DNA of 64,000 nt from Fulvivirgaceae bacterium JP3-4 (lineage in GTDB: Bacteria; Bacteroidota; Bacteroidia; Cytophagales; Cyclobacteriaceae): assembly GCA_029309925.1 (NCBI GenBank), contig JARKND010000005.1, positions 62,001 to 126,000 on the forward strand. Reading direction: 5' to 3'. A program made the translations under genes and the position numbers. Numbering within the stretch: the first letter of the stretch is position 1; the number at the start of each line of letters is the position of its first letter. Positions 27,046 through 35,679 of the stretch are shown here, one piece after another. The notes under the pieces are model-generated. The model did not search any database. It saw only the letters and a list, made by a program, of their open reading frames with translations, and was not told where the DNA came from.

Positions 27046-27422
27046 CTATGGGTAGTTTGGATTATCCCAAACCAGAGTCTCTTCTATCGGGCCGACAAAA
27101 TCGGGGCAAGTACCATAGCCGTTGCCGGCTAGCCCTCCGCTAGGAGCGCAAACAGCATTGCAATTATCATCAAACAATTCGTTAAACCCGTCAGCACACT
27201 TTGGTTCAAATAATAGAATGTTTTCCCGTTAACTTTCCATTCCCATATTTGCACTGGCAGACAGTTAAATTCCTTTTTTATTTCCTTCCTAATTCGACTT
27301 TCAATGCAATCGGGCACTGCTTTTTCAAAGTAAAGTACGATTTCAGGTTCATCTTTTGAACACGATAACATGGCATTGCTGCAAAAAGCGATGCTGACCA
27401 TGATCGGAAGTGAGGTTTTCAT
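27046..27422 (-). pseudogene. DUF6970-like lipoprotein gene broken by a frameshift
   Basis: The 5' frame encodes a lipoprotein signal (lipobox AMLSC, cysteine about residue 21), then CIESRIRKEIKKEFNCLP and VWEWKVNGKTFYYLN-like sequence (here IWEWKVNGKTFYYLN), as in short DUF6970 proteins. After FYYLN the frame runs into unrelated hydrophobic sequence and stops at 27129. In the neighbouring frame the family's cysteine-rich C-terminus continues perfectly: PKCADGFNELFDDNCNAVCA, PSGGLAGNGYGTC, ending DNPNYP and TAG at 27046. The shift lies at the CC (plus-strand GG) around 27203-27204; one missing C would restore the frame. This is either a recent inactivating deletion or an assembly error. The intact product would be about 125 residues and surface or periplasmic; its function is unknown. 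Confidence 0.75.
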
Positions 27423-27703
27423 AGTAATGTGATTTCAAAACAATATCTGAAAACACGCTATGAATTTAAGCACGATAAACCTTGGCGGACATCTTTTGAA
27501 CCCTTAACAACATGTCATGGACATATTGACCTCTACCTTTGATGGTACCGAGCCTTACGTGCATCCATGCACTAAACCCCACTCTACAAATCTTTTTAGT
27601 CAGCGTAACAGTCCATTGGCCACCGTTGGGCTCTGATGACGTATTGCCCGGCCGATTCGTATGCATTGAGCCCGGATCGATTTACAGACGTAACTAAAGT
27701 GCT

Positions 27704-29173
27704 ATGAAAAAATACATGCTCCTGCTGTTCGTCATAAGCAGCACCTTTATTGCTCACTCAAACAATCTTGTTATTGCGAACGCAACACTTACGGGTAAAA
27801 ACACGACTGACAACTACGTACTGATTCAGTTTGACATCTCGTGGGAAAATTCGTGGCGCACAAGTAGCGGACCATCAAACTGGGATGCTGCGTGGGTGTT
27901 TGTCAAATTCCGTATCAAAGGTCAGAGCAATTGGCGACATGCCTCACTCAACTGGGTTGACGGTACAGGCACAGGCGATGGTCACACCGTACCTGCCGGA
28001 GCAATCATCAAAGGTGCACCCGATCTTAACAGCAACTCGTTGGGAGTCTTTATTTACAGCAACACAGACAAGTTGCAAAGCAACGCGAGTTATCAAGGCG
28101 TGCAGCTTAGATGGCAGTATGGAGATGATGGAATTCAGGATAGCGATCTACTCGAGATATGTGTATGCGGGATTGAAATGGTGTATGTGCCTCAGGGAGA
28201 ATTCGAGATTGGAAATATCGGATTCGCGTACAACTCATTCTATTCCTTTACCGATGGAGACCCTTCACCTTATCGTATCACTAGCGAAAGTTTCCTCACA
28301 GTTGATGATGCCAACGGAAAACTTCATTACAATTCCGCTGGCAGTACGCTATTCTCTATTCCAACGGCATTTCCGAAAGGTTACAATGCCTTTTACTGCA
28401 TGAAGTATGAAATCACACAAGAGCAGTATGTTGAGTTTCTGCTCAAATTGACTAGCCCTCAGGCATCTGCTCGTGGATACAACAGTCTTGGAAATCGAAA
28501 TCTGATCACAGGGAGTTATGGAACTTTCAGGACCGATAACCCATACGTTGCCTGCAATTACTTAAGCTGGGCAGACCTGGCCGCATACCTCGATTGGTCA
28601 GCACTCAGACCAATGACAGAAATTGAATACGAAAAAGCTTGCAGGGGCCCTTTACCTTCCGTGCAGTTTGAGTTTGCCTGGGGCAACGCGCTCATGGCAG
28701 GTGAGCCGTATACATTGATCAATGCGGGAGCCGAAGCCGAAAGCATCGGATCAAACTACAATATGGAGTTAGGAAATATGAACTATGCAATTACCGAAGG
28801 CACCAATGATGGCCCACTACGGGTTGGAATTTTTGCTACAAATAACTCCGGGCGTATAACTTCCGGAGCCACTTACTACGGAATAATGGAAATGACTGGA
28901 AATGTGTACGAGCAGGCAATGACAGTTGGCAACGCAACGGGGAGACTGTTTGCCGGTACCCATGGTGACGGGTTAATCGATGCCAATGGCAATCACAACG
29001 CATCATCGTGGCCCGCAACGGATGTTGGCACAGGACTGCGTGGCGGAGCGTGGACTTCAAGCACAGGCAGCCCCGGCTTTCACCTGCCTGTTTCATCACG
29101 TACGGTAGCTGCGACCGGTGCGGCAAGCCGCGCCAACAATGTTGGTGGGCGTGGTGTTCGCACAGCCCCCTAA
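27704..29173 (+). CDS. Secreted FGE-fold (SUMF1/EgtB/PvdO superfamily) protein lacking catalytic cysteines
   Basis: A 489-residue exported protein (signal about 1-19, ending AHSNN). Residues 20-150 form a domain opening NNLVIANATLTGKN with VQFDISWENSWRTS-type sequence (here IQFDISWENSWRTSSGPSNW). The rest has the formylglycine-generating-enzyme fold: EMVYVPQGEFEIGN (about 160), FYCMKYEITQEQYVEFL (about 230), YLSWADLAAYLDW, RPMTEIEYEKACRG, YGIMEMTGNVYEQ, RGGAW and the terminal GGRGVRTAP. The two copper-binding cysteines of true FGE near the RGGAW region are absent (RGGAWTSSTGSPGFHLPVSS), so sulfatase activation is unlikely. The next gene starts 2 bp after the stop. I recall the same pairing with a GGxxDGF-repeat protein elsewhere in Bacteroidota; its role is unknown. 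Confidence 0.85.
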   Translation: MKKYMLLLFVISSTFIAHSNNLVIANATLTGKNTTDNYVLIQFDISWENSWRTSSGPSNWDAAWVFVKFRIKGQSNWRHASLNWVDGTGTGDGHTVPAGAIIKGAPDLNSNSLGVFIYSNTDKLQSNASYQGVQLRWQYGDDGIQDSDLLEICVCGIEMVYVPQGEFEIGNIGFAYNSFYSFTDGDPSPYRITSESFLTVDDANGKLHYNSAGSTLFSIPTAFPKGYNAFYCMKYEITQEQYVEFLLKLTSPQASARGYNSLGNRNLITGSYGTFRTDNPYVACNYLSWADLAAYLDWSALRPMTEIEYEKACRGPLPSVQFEFAWGNALMAGEPYTLINAGAEAESIGSNYNMELGNMNYAITEGTNDGPLRVGIFATNNSGRITSGATYYGIMEMTGNVYEQAMTVGNATGRLFAGTHGDGLIDANGNHNASSWPATDVGTGLRGGAWTSSTGSPGFHLPVSSRTVAATGAASRANNVGGRGVRTAP

Positions 29174-29175
29174 GC

Positions 29176-30132
29176 ATGCCCGCCACGCTACAAATATTGT
29201 CAGCCTCGATAGTCGTTTACGCTGCGGTGCTGGTTTTCACACAGAAACTCAACGCTCAGGCTATCTATCGCGGAGGTAATAATGACGGATTCGCAAAAGC
29301 ATCCTACGCTGAACCAGATCCCGCATCTGACATCTTCCGCGGTGGAGTGAACGATGGTTTCGTAGCAGCTACCTATTCAGAAATTGATCCGGCCAGTGAC
29401 ATTTACAATGGTGGCATCAATGACGGATTTTCACGATCGTCCTACACTGAATCTGGTGCGCACGATATTTACTCCGGTAACATCAATGACGGATTTGCTT
29501 TCAGTACATATGTCGATTCCGATCCTGCGGCAGACATCTATGGTGGAGGTGACAATGATGGATTTGCAAAAGCATCTTTTTCAGAAGAATTCGCATTGCC
29601 TGTCGAGTGGCTCTACTTCACAATTTCCAAACAGAAGGGAAGGCCTTTGCTTCAATGGGGTGCTGATGGCGAACAACACTGCCTGTTGTATGAAGTACTA
29701 AGGTCGCACGATGGAAAAAAATTCGAACCGATCGCTACACTGACTTGCCACGGAAAGCGATTCAGCAACCATTATGAATTCACCGATCTATCGCCACCAT
29801 GGCAACCGATTCTATACTACAAGCTTGCACAGCATGACATTGATGGACAGCTCACACACTCTGACGTAAAGGCGTTTCATGCAACTTCACCTGCAGAACC
29901 GGAAGCGTACTATAGAAATGGTCAGCTTGTAGTCAGCGTTGAACGGGAGGCGAAGCTTCAATCGGTTGCCGTTTATGATTTTACAGGACGAACATTATGC
30001 AGGCAATCCACACCGGAAGGCGAAGGACCCTTTTACACGATCGACTGTCAGCTTGCGCCCGATCAGCTTGTTGTCGTACGCCTGGTCTTCGATTCTTTTG
30101 CTGCAAGCAAGCATATGCGCATAGGCCGGTAG
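29176..30132 (+). CDS. GGxNDGF-repeat secreted protein with T9SS-like C-terminal domain
   Basis: A 318-residue exported protein. The ATG at 29176 gives a signal peptide (about 1-28, ending KLNAQ); longer frames overlap the upstream gene without reason. Five tandem repeats of about 22 residues follow (about 29-140): IYRGGNNDGFAKASYAE, IFRGGVNDGFVAATYSE, IYNGGINDGFSRSSYTE, IYSGNINDGFAFSTYVD, IYGGGDNDGFAKASFSE. Then comes a fibronectin-like module (LPVEWLYFTISKQKGRPLLQW ... YYKLAQHDIDGQLTHSDVKAF) of the sort found just before T9SS tails, and a C-terminal sorting-domain-like segment (AVYDFTGRTLCRQ ... LVVVRLVF). Surface export by the type IX system is therefore likely. The gene is coupled to the FGE-fold gene (2-bp gap). 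The Asp/Asn-rich repeats could bind metal; that is inference. Confidence 0.8.
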   Translation: MPATLQILSASIVVYAAVLVFTQKLNAQAIYRGGNNDGFAKASYAEPDPASDIFRGGVNDGFVAATYSEIDPASDIYNGGINDGFSRSSYTESGAHDIYSGNINDGFAFSTYVDSDPAADIYGGGDNDGFAKASFSEEFALPVEWLYFTISKQKGRPLLQWGADGEQHCLLYEVLRSHDGKKFEPIATLTCHGKRFSNHYEFTDLSPPWQPILYYKLAQHDIDGQLTHSDVKAFHATSPAEPEAYYRNGQLVVSVEREAKLQSVAVYDFTGRTLCRQSTPEGEGPFYTIDCQLAPDQLVVVRLVFDSFAASKHMRIGR

Positions 30133-30180
30133 TTGCAGTTCTCTAGCAGATGGATTTCTTTTCGCGGGAACGCGCAGCCG

Positions 30181-31377
30181 TCATGCGCCTTGCTTAAACA
30201 ACACGCCCAACACAACGCCCAGCAAAATGATAAGCGGAGAAGGAATTTTCGTAAACACCAACAGGCAGAATGTTGCTATGGTAACGCCAAAGTTGAGAAA
30301 GGAATTTTCCAGGGGTTGGAAAAGAATGATCGCAGAAGCAGCGACCAGCCCTGCACTCGCAGCAGTAATCCCCTCAAGTGAAGCACGCACTGCCCGGTAC
30401 TTCTTCAGGCTTTCCCAAAATCGAATAACAAAAAATATGAGAAACGTTCCGGGTAAAAAAATTCCAACGGCAGACATTACAGCTCCAAGTATCTGTCCTC
30501 CTACACCATAATCTCGCATTGACAGTGCTCCGATGTAAGCACTGAAAGAAAAATTTGGACCTGGGATCGCCTGCGCTAAGCCGTATCCGGAAAGAAACTC
30601 GTTGTGTGTTGTTGGAAAGTGCAGCGGCTTCGCATACTGAACGAATTCGGTATAAAGCAACGGTGCCAGTACTTGCCCTCCACCAAACACAAGACTGCCA
30701 TTTCGATAAAAGTTCTCAAATAGTTTTATAGGAAGAAGTTTTGTAACGCCACCGAGGATGGCGGCAAAGATCAGGACACCGGCCCACAAGAGAAAATTAG
30801 CCCACTGAATGGAGATTCTGCTCTTCTGTTCCTTTGGCTGCGCCCTGAACTTCAGCGATGTGATCAATCCTGCGCAAAGCAGAATCACCGGAAAAATAAA
30901 AGGCGACTGAACGAAATACGAAACAACTGCAGAGAGGATAAGAATCCCTATTCCGGTTTTTGTATTGACAGTTTTCAGACTGATCATATACGCGCCATAA
31001 CTAACAAACCCAACTGCCATCGGACGCAGGAAGTCAGTGAGGTCAATTAGCTTTTTTTCATCGATTGCCCCTAAAAAAACTGCAGCCGTAGTCATGATGG
31101 CTACGGCTGGCAAAATCCACACCAGCAGTGTGAGATAGGCGAGCACCGGCCCTCCAATCTTAAAGCCGATAGCCGTCAGCGTTTGCGTGGAAGCTGGTCC
31201 GGGAAGGATCTGACACAACGAATTTATTTCCAGCAGATCTTCGTCTGATAAATAACGTCTCTTATCAACCAGCACCTTTTGAAAATGTGCGAGGTGCGCC
31301 TGGGGTCCGCCAAAAGTTGAGATGGCCAGGAGAAAAACATCCTTCAGAAAAATGTAGTATCTGACACGTTTTATCAA
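30181..31377 (-). CDS. chrA: Chromate transporter ChrA family protein
   Basis: A 398-residue inner-membrane protein of the CHR family made of two homologous CHR halves. Each half begins with the family signature: FGGPQAHLAHFQ (about 22-33) and FGGGQVLAPLLYTEF (about 229-243). QILPGPASTQTLTAIGF and QAIPGPNFSFSAYIG are the paired PGP motifs. About ten to eleven hydrophobic segments are visible. Characterised members export chromate with sulfate-like chemistry; many homologues have no proven substrate, so chromate transport is a family-based assignment. It stands alone, convergent with the GGxNDGF-repeat gene. Confidence 0.9.
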   Translation of the reverse strand: MIKRVRYYIFLKDVFLLAISTFGGPQAHLAHFQKVLVDKRRYLSDEDLLEINSLCQILPGPASTQTLTAIGFKIGGPVLAYLTLLVWILPAVAIMTTAAVFLGAIDEKKLIDLTDFLRPMAVGFVSYGAYMISLKTVNTKTGIGILILSAVVSYFVQSPFIFPVILLCAGLITSLKFRAQPKEQKSRISIQWANFLLWAGVLIFAAILGGVTKLLPIKLFENFYRNGSLVFGGGQVLAPLLYTEFVQYAKPLHFPTTHNEFLSGYGLAQAIPGPNFSFSAYIGALSMRDYGVGGQILGAVMSAVGIFLPGTFLIFFVIRFWESLKKYRAVRASLEGITAASAGLVAASAIILFQPLENSFLNFGVTIATFCLLVFTKIPSPLIILLGVVLGVLFKQGA

Positions 31378-31500
31378 AAGGAGAGATGGTTAGGAACTTC
31401 CATTGATGAACATTCAATTACCGCAAATAATAATCAATAATTAATAATCAATAACCAAGTGCCTTCAAATGCGGTGGATGCTTCTTCACATCTGGGCTGA

Positions 31501-32478
31501 CTACTTCTTTTTCTTCAGACCGATCTCAGCGAGGCGTTGATCCAGGAATTCGCCTGCTGTGATATCTTCCCACAACTTCGGATTGTCTTTATCAACAGTG
31601 CTCGGCAGAGCAGCAAGGCTCATTTCAGACCGTGGATGCATGAAGAAAGGTATCGAATAACGCGGTGTGTTCATCAGATGTCTTGGTGGATTTACAACGC
31701 GATGAATGGTTGACTTCAGTTTCTTATTGGTGAAACGTTCGAGCATATCGCCAACATTTACAACCAGCTGCTCTGGCAGTGCTGTAATCGGAATCCACTT
31801 GCCATCGCGTCTCAATACCTGCAGACCATCGGCACTTGCGCCCATCAGCAGCGTGATGAGGTTTATGTCTCCGTGCTCCGCAGCGCGAACTGCATCTGCC
31901 GGAACAGAATCCGGATCTTCAATCGGGAAGTAATGGATAGGTCTGAGAATACTGTTGCCATTCTGGATCTTGTCGTCAAAATAAGTTTCCGGAAGTTTGA
32001 GATAGAGCGCGATGGCGCGAAGCATATATCGACCTGTCTTTTCGAGCGCCCGATATACCTCCACCGAGATCTCCTTTAACTCCGGTACTTCCGCTGGCCA
32101 GATGTTCGCGGGATAATTTTCCTTCTTCAGTTCCTGTTCAGCTAATTCCTGACCAACGTGGTAGAATTCCTTAAGGTCACCGGTATTTCTTCCTTTAGCA
32201 TGTTCTTTCCCTTTGCCGATGTACCCGCGCTGGCCAGCGAGCTCGAGGCGTTCATATTTTTGTTTTACTGCATCTGGCAGTGCAAAGAATTTTTTTATTG
32301 CTGCATACAACCGTTGCTGCATCTCATCATTCAGAAAATGGTTTCGGATCGCAACGAACCCTATGTTATGGTATGCCGCACCAAGCTCTTCTACAAACTT
32401 CTGTTTCCTGGCAGGATCATTGCCGGTAAACTCTGCTAAATCAAGTGAAGGTATCTTGTCGTATAGTATCTCTTCCAT
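31501..32478 (-). CDS. 2-oxoglutarate/Fe(II)-dependent oxygenase, isopenicillin N synthase family
   Basis: A 325-residue oxygenase with the N-terminal DIOX region (IPSLDLAEFTG ... GFVAIRNHFL) and the C-terminal 2OG-Fe(II) jelly roll. Iron ligands are the His and Asp of AEHGDINLITLLMG (about 208-221) and the distal His in STIHRVVNPP (about 265). RYSIPFFMHP carries the R-x-S pair that holds the 2-oxoglutarate carboxylate. I start at the ATG at 32478 (MEEILYDKIPSLDL); an ATG at 32508 adds ten weak residues. The family covers many substrates, so isopenicillin N synthase activity is not implied. It is divergent from the superoxide dismutase gene, with 99 bp between the starts. Confidence 0.88.
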   Translation of the reverse strand: MEEILYDKIPSLDLAEFTGNDPARKQKFVEELGAAYHNIGFVAIRNHFLNDEMQQRLYAAIKKFFALPDAVKQKYERLELAGQRGYIGKGKEHAKGRNTGDLKEFYHVGQELAEQELKKENYPANIWPAEVPELKEISVEVYRALEKTGRYMLRAIALYLKLPETYFDDKIQNGNSILRPIHYFPIEDPDSVPADAVRAAEHGDINLITLLMGASADGLQVLRRDGKWIPITALPEQLVVNVGDMLERFTNKKLKSTIHRVVNPPRHLMNTPRYSIPFFMHPRSEMSLAALPSTVDKDNPKLWEDITAGEFLDQRLAEIGLKKKK

Positions 32479-32577
32479 TGTGATCAGTCGGTTAAATGAA
32501 CCATGCAAGCTAAAGTTTTTTGGCTAAATTCGCCACTGTCACGAGGCAGGAATGTTCTTATCCAAACAACAGAAAGT

Positions 32578-33306
32578 ATGAAAACATCACGTAGAAAATT
32601 TATCGAGTCTGGGCTGAAAGCCACAGCAATTGCAGGTATCGGAACCCCATTTATCATATCGTCAGCGAAAGCAAATGGTGAAACAGTTAAAACAGGTTCT
32701 GCGCCATTGCAGTTTTCGCAGGTGACGCTTCCTTACTCCTACAATGCGTTGGAACCACACATTGATGCGCAAACCATGGAGATCCACTACACAAAGCATC
32801 ACACTGCTTACATCAAGAATGTGAACGAGGCCATCACTGCTGAGAGCGTGAAATTTGAAAACGAAAAAGATTTCTTTAAAAACATCAGCAACCTTTCGCC
32901 AAAGGTTCGGAACAACGGAGGCGGTGCCTGGAATCACAATTTCTTCTGGCAGATGATGAAACCGAATGGAGGTAACCCATCCGGAAAAATTGCCGATGCA
33001 ATCAACGGCTCATTCGGCTCGTTTGAAAAATTCAAAGAGCAATTCACGCAGGCTGCGATGACGCGCTTTGGCTCCGGATGGGCTTGGCTTGTAAACGACA
33101 ATGGCAAACTAAAAATAGGCTCAACGGCAAATCAGGATAATCCGCTTATGGAACTTGGTTCATCGGATCTGAAGGGCACACCACTTCTTGCATTGGATGT
33201 ATGGGAGCACGCGTACTATCTGAAGTATCAGAACAAGCGCAACGAATATGTCGCGAGCTGGTGGAACGTGGTGAACTGGGATGAGGTAGCGAAGAGACTC
33301 GCCTAA
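32578..33306 (+). CDS. sodA: Superoxide dismutase (Fe/Mn), Tat-exported
   Basis: A 242-residue Fe/Mn superoxide dismutase. It starts with a twin-arginine signal ([20 protein letters not shown], cleavage near SSAKANG), so it is folded in the cytosol and exported. The catalytic core is intact: [17 protein letters not shown] with the first metal histidine, [11 protein letters not shown] with the second, and [16 protein letters not shown] with the Asp and His ligands. [15 protein letters not shown] is also typical. The core aligns with the usual length of about 200 residues. I chose the ATG at 32578 because it opens the Tat signal. Choice of Fe or Mn cannot be told reliably. A strong bidirectional terminator follows. 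Confidence 0.95.
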   Translation: MKTSRRKFIESGLKATAIAGIGTPFIISSAKANGETVKTGSAPLQFSQVTLPYSYNALEPHIDAQTMEIHYTKHHTAYIKNVNEAITAESVKFENEKDFFKNISNLSPKVRNNGGGAWNHNFFWQMMKPNGGNPSGKIADAINGSFGSFEKFKEQFTQAAMTRFGSGWAWLVNDNGKLKIGSTANQDNPLMELGSSDLKGTPLLALDVWEHAYYLKYQNKRNEYVASWWNVVNWDEVAKRLA

Positions 33307-33311
33307 ATACC

Positions 33312-33472
33312 ACCCCTAAATCCCCTAAAGGGGACTTGAGTGCACCTCAACTTGAAGAGGCATCACTCCCTTAAATGACTGCGATAAAATTTATCAGATA
33401 CTAAAAAAGCTCTCACAACCTGAGAGCTTTTTTAGTATCTGCCTTTAAGTCCCCTTTAGGGGATTTAGGGGT
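33312..33472. repeat. Nested inverted repeat: 26-bp arms around a terminator hairpin
   Basis: Positions 33312-33337 and 33447-33472 are perfect 26-bp inverted repeats of a CCCCTAAATCCCCTAAAGGGG sequence class. They enclose a second, perfect 21-bp hairpin (33395-33441). The CCCCTAAA/TTTAGGGG element is itself internally palindromic and is a recurrent intergenic repeat in Bacteroidota; a degenerate relative lies at 45468-45502. Confidence 0.7.
33395..33441. terminator. Bidirectional rho-independent terminator between sod and the surA-type operon
   Basis: Perfect 21-bp stem (33395-33415 with 33421-33441) and a 5-nt CAACC loop. The stem contains AGCTCTCA / TGAGAGCT next to an A6/T6 run, so on either strand the GC-rich top is followed by TTTTTT. 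It lies between two convergent genes and should stop both. Confidence 0.9.
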
Positions 33473-33473
33473 A

Positions 33474-34814
33474 TTAATCCAGGATGCCGCAGTAGTCGTA
33501 GTTGCGATCAATGTTGATGAACACGTCCTGGCGCGCTTTCTGAAACCACTTTTCAAGGATGCGATTTTTCTTTTCATTCAGTGTCGCCATCTGGATGCGC
33601 TGATAATCTTCTTTCAGAGATGCTACGTGTGGAGGAATGCGTGACTTGTAGTACAGAATACGCACAGCATCCTTCTGATCATCGGTACGATAAACAATTG
33701 GCTTTGAAATATCACCTACTGCCATTGAGTCAACTTTGAAAAATACGACAGGGTCAAGCTCGTCTATCTGCACGCGCTGACTTCCCGCCTGATCGATGAA
33801 GTAGCCACCATTGCCTTTCGTTGCCATATCATCGGAATGTTTTTTGGCAGCGGCCTCAAAGGTGATCGAATCTACTAACACGAGATTGCGAATGCTATCG
33901 AGAAATTGTGAGGCTTCATTCAGGTCATCTTTCGATGGCTTTGGCGAAATGAGTATATGACGCGAGTGGTATTCGTTTCCTCTGCGCTCAAGAAGCTGAA
34001 GAATGTGAAAACCAAAATCTGTTTCAAACGGCATGGAGATTTCATTCGGCTTGAGTTTAAAGGCCATTGCTTCAAACTCGGGAACCATTTCACCACGACC
34101 TACCCAACCCATATCACCTTTGTTCTGAACAACGCTCGGATCGTCCGAATGCTTTGATGCGAGCGCGCTAAAATCCTCCCCTGCCAGAATACGGCTGCGC
34201 AACTCGAGCAGTTGATTGCGTGCAGCATCTTTCTGCGCTTTGCTGCTTTCAGCGATCTTCACAATCTGCGCGACTTCAACCGCAGCAGAGAAGTACGGTA
34301 AGCTGTCAGTGGGAATGCGCTCGAAGAAGCGTTTTACCTCCGAAGGTGTAACGGATACTTTTTCGGTAATGGTCGACTCCATCTTCTGAACAATCATCTG
34401 TTCACGAATCTGGTCGCGGAGTTCCAGGCGGATCTGGTCGAGCGACTTGCCGTAGATCTGCTCGAGCTCTTCAGGGGTTCGGCCCGACTGCGCGAGGATC
34501 ATGCTCATCCTTCGCTGTGTGTTGTTATCAACTTCCGCGTCAAGCACAACTACTGAGTCAATCTCGGCTTTCGCCATCATCAGTTTGTTGCGGATGAGCA
34601 TGGCCAGCATCTGGCATTTCACTTCCTGCGATGGACTTCCGCCATTGGTCAGGTGATCCTGATAGTACTTGTCAAGATCCGACTTCAGCACAATGAAATT
34701 GTCAATCTTCGAAATCACTTCGTCAACGACAAAACCTTCATTGTCCTGCGCGCTTGCAGTGAACGCAGTCAGAACAATTATCATCAGACCGAAAACCTTT
34801 GCTTTAGCGGCCAT
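33474..34814 (-). CDS. SurA-like periplasmic peptidylprolyl isomerase
   Basis: A 446-residue SurA-type chaperone. The ATG at 34814 gives a signal peptide (MAAKAKVFGLMIIVLTAF, cleavage after ASAQ); further upstream starts run into the neighbouring gene. After an N-terminal chaperone region (DEVISKIDNFIVLKSDLDK ... LIRNKLMMAKAEID), two parvulin-like domains follow: about 175-280 (FSALASKHSDDPSVVQNKGD and GWVGRGEMVPEFE) and about 285-390 (SRHILISPKPS and AKKHSDDMATKGNGGYF). SurA helps outer-membrane proteins cross the periplasm and fold. It is the last of three PPIase-like genes, overlapping the preceding one by 11 nt. Confidence 0.88.
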   Translation of the reverse strand: MAAKAKVFGLMIIVLTAFTASAQDNEGFVVDEVISKIDNFIVLKSDLDKYYQDHLTNGGSPSQEVKCQMLAMLIRNKLMMAKAEIDSVVVLDAEVDNNTQRRMSMILAQSGRTPEELEQIYGKSLDQIRLELRDQIREQMIVQKMESTITEKVSVTPSEVKRFFERIPTDSLPYFSAAVEVAQIVKIAESSKAQKDAARNQLLELRSRILAGEDFSALASKHSDDPSVVQNKGDMGWVGRGEMVPEFEAMAFKLKPNEISMPFETDFGFHILQLLERRGNEYHSRHILISPKPSKDDLNEASQFLDSIRNLVLVDSITFEAAAKKHSDDMATKGNGGYFIDQAGSQRVQIDELDPVVFFKVDSMAVGDISKPIVYRTDDQKDAVRILYYKSRIPPHVASLKEDYQRIQMATLNEKKNRILEKWFQKARQDVFINIDRNYDYCGILD

Positions 34815-35679
34815 AAATTTCAAAATCATTTTGCTCCAGGGCATTGTTATAAACCTCATCTTCCAATTTCTTGGCAAGTTCTACTTTTCTTTTATTGAGA
34901 ATGATGTTACTGATCTCATCCCTAACGAATTCCAGCGGGGAAACATTGTCTGAAATGCGGTATTCGTCCACTTTCAGGAAGTAAAGGTAGTTATCATCCT
35001 CGGTTTCATAGTAAGGATTCGTTTTTAAAAATTGAACCTTATTGGGAATTTCAACGATAGGCGAGTTGCGTACGAGCTCGTCAAAGATCATCCATGTGGA
35101 ATCGCTGATGTGGTAAGCGGCCGAAAAACTGAGACAAAACGACTTGAGTTCAGCTTTTCCCTCATCTGTTTTTGCGAAAATCAGGTCCTTCACCTTCTTA
35201 ATCTGCGGAGCGTTCTTAGGCACCTTAAGGAAGGTTGCGCGGATGATATTCTGTTTCAGGATAAAATTATCAATGTTTTCCTGGTAATATTTTTCAATTT
35301 CAGCCGGGCTGATGGCCGTATCCAGGTGCTGTTTGATATAGTAAGTCTGGTACTCGTATGCGATAATGCTGTAGCGATAATCAAGGATTTTTCGCTCGAC
35401 TTCTGCTTCATTGATATCGATTTTTTTTGTCGCCTCCTGGATGAGCAATTGTTTGCGAACCCAGCTGTCGATGTATGCCTCCACCCTTGCTGCGCTATCC
35501 GTTTTTTCAACTTTGGCAGGAACGATACCGGCAAGCTCATCACGGTAGAGGTAAGCAGTTCCAACCTTTGCCACCAGCTGTCGGTTGGCATCGAGCTCCG
35601 CTCCATCTGAGCGCATCTTGATAAAGTCGCACCCAAACGCGACTAACAAGACGACTACGACTATTACTGATCTCATCAT
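34804..35679 (-). CDS. SurA/PpiC-related lipoprotein without recognisable parvulin domain
   Basis: A 291-residue predicted lipoprotein (lipobox LVAFGC, cysteine 17) resembling the SurA N-terminal chaperone module: KVGTAYLYRDELAGIVP, then VEAYIDSWVRKQLLIQEATK, and a C-terminal VRDEISNIILNKRKVELAKKL helix. I see no clear parvulin catalytic domain, so it probably acts as a membrane-anchored chaperone. The start overlaps the preceding stop (ATGA, 35676-35679) and its stop lies inside the next gene, so all three folding-factor genes form one tightly coupled operon. Homologues in this position are usually annotated as peptidylprolyl isomerases. The specific client is unknown. Confidence 0.75.
   Translation of the reverse strand: MMRSVIVVVVLLVAFGCDFIKMRSDGAELDANRQLVAKVGTAYLYRDELAGIVPAKVEKTDSAARVEAYIDSWVRKQLLIQEATKKIDINEAEVERKILDYRYSIIAYEYQTYYIKQHLDTAISPAEIEKYYQENIDNFILKQNIIRATFLKVPKNAPQIKKVKDLIFAKTDEGKAELKSFCLSFSAAYHISDSTWMIFDELVRNSPIVEIPNKVQFLKTNPYYETEDDNYLYFLKVDEYRISDNVSPLEFVRDEISNIILNKRKVELAKKLEDEVYNNALEQNDFEIYGR

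Noticed and set aside
27466-27666. A 66-codon minus-strand frame upstream of the DUF6970-like gene
   Set aside because: No signal, domain or homologue is recognisable and it lies where the broken gene's promoter would be. I leave the gap 27423-27703 without a gene.
29260-29590. Short tandem DNA repeats suggestive of a satellite
   Set aside because: They encode the GGxNDGF units of a secreted protein in one frame, with synonymous divergence between copies.
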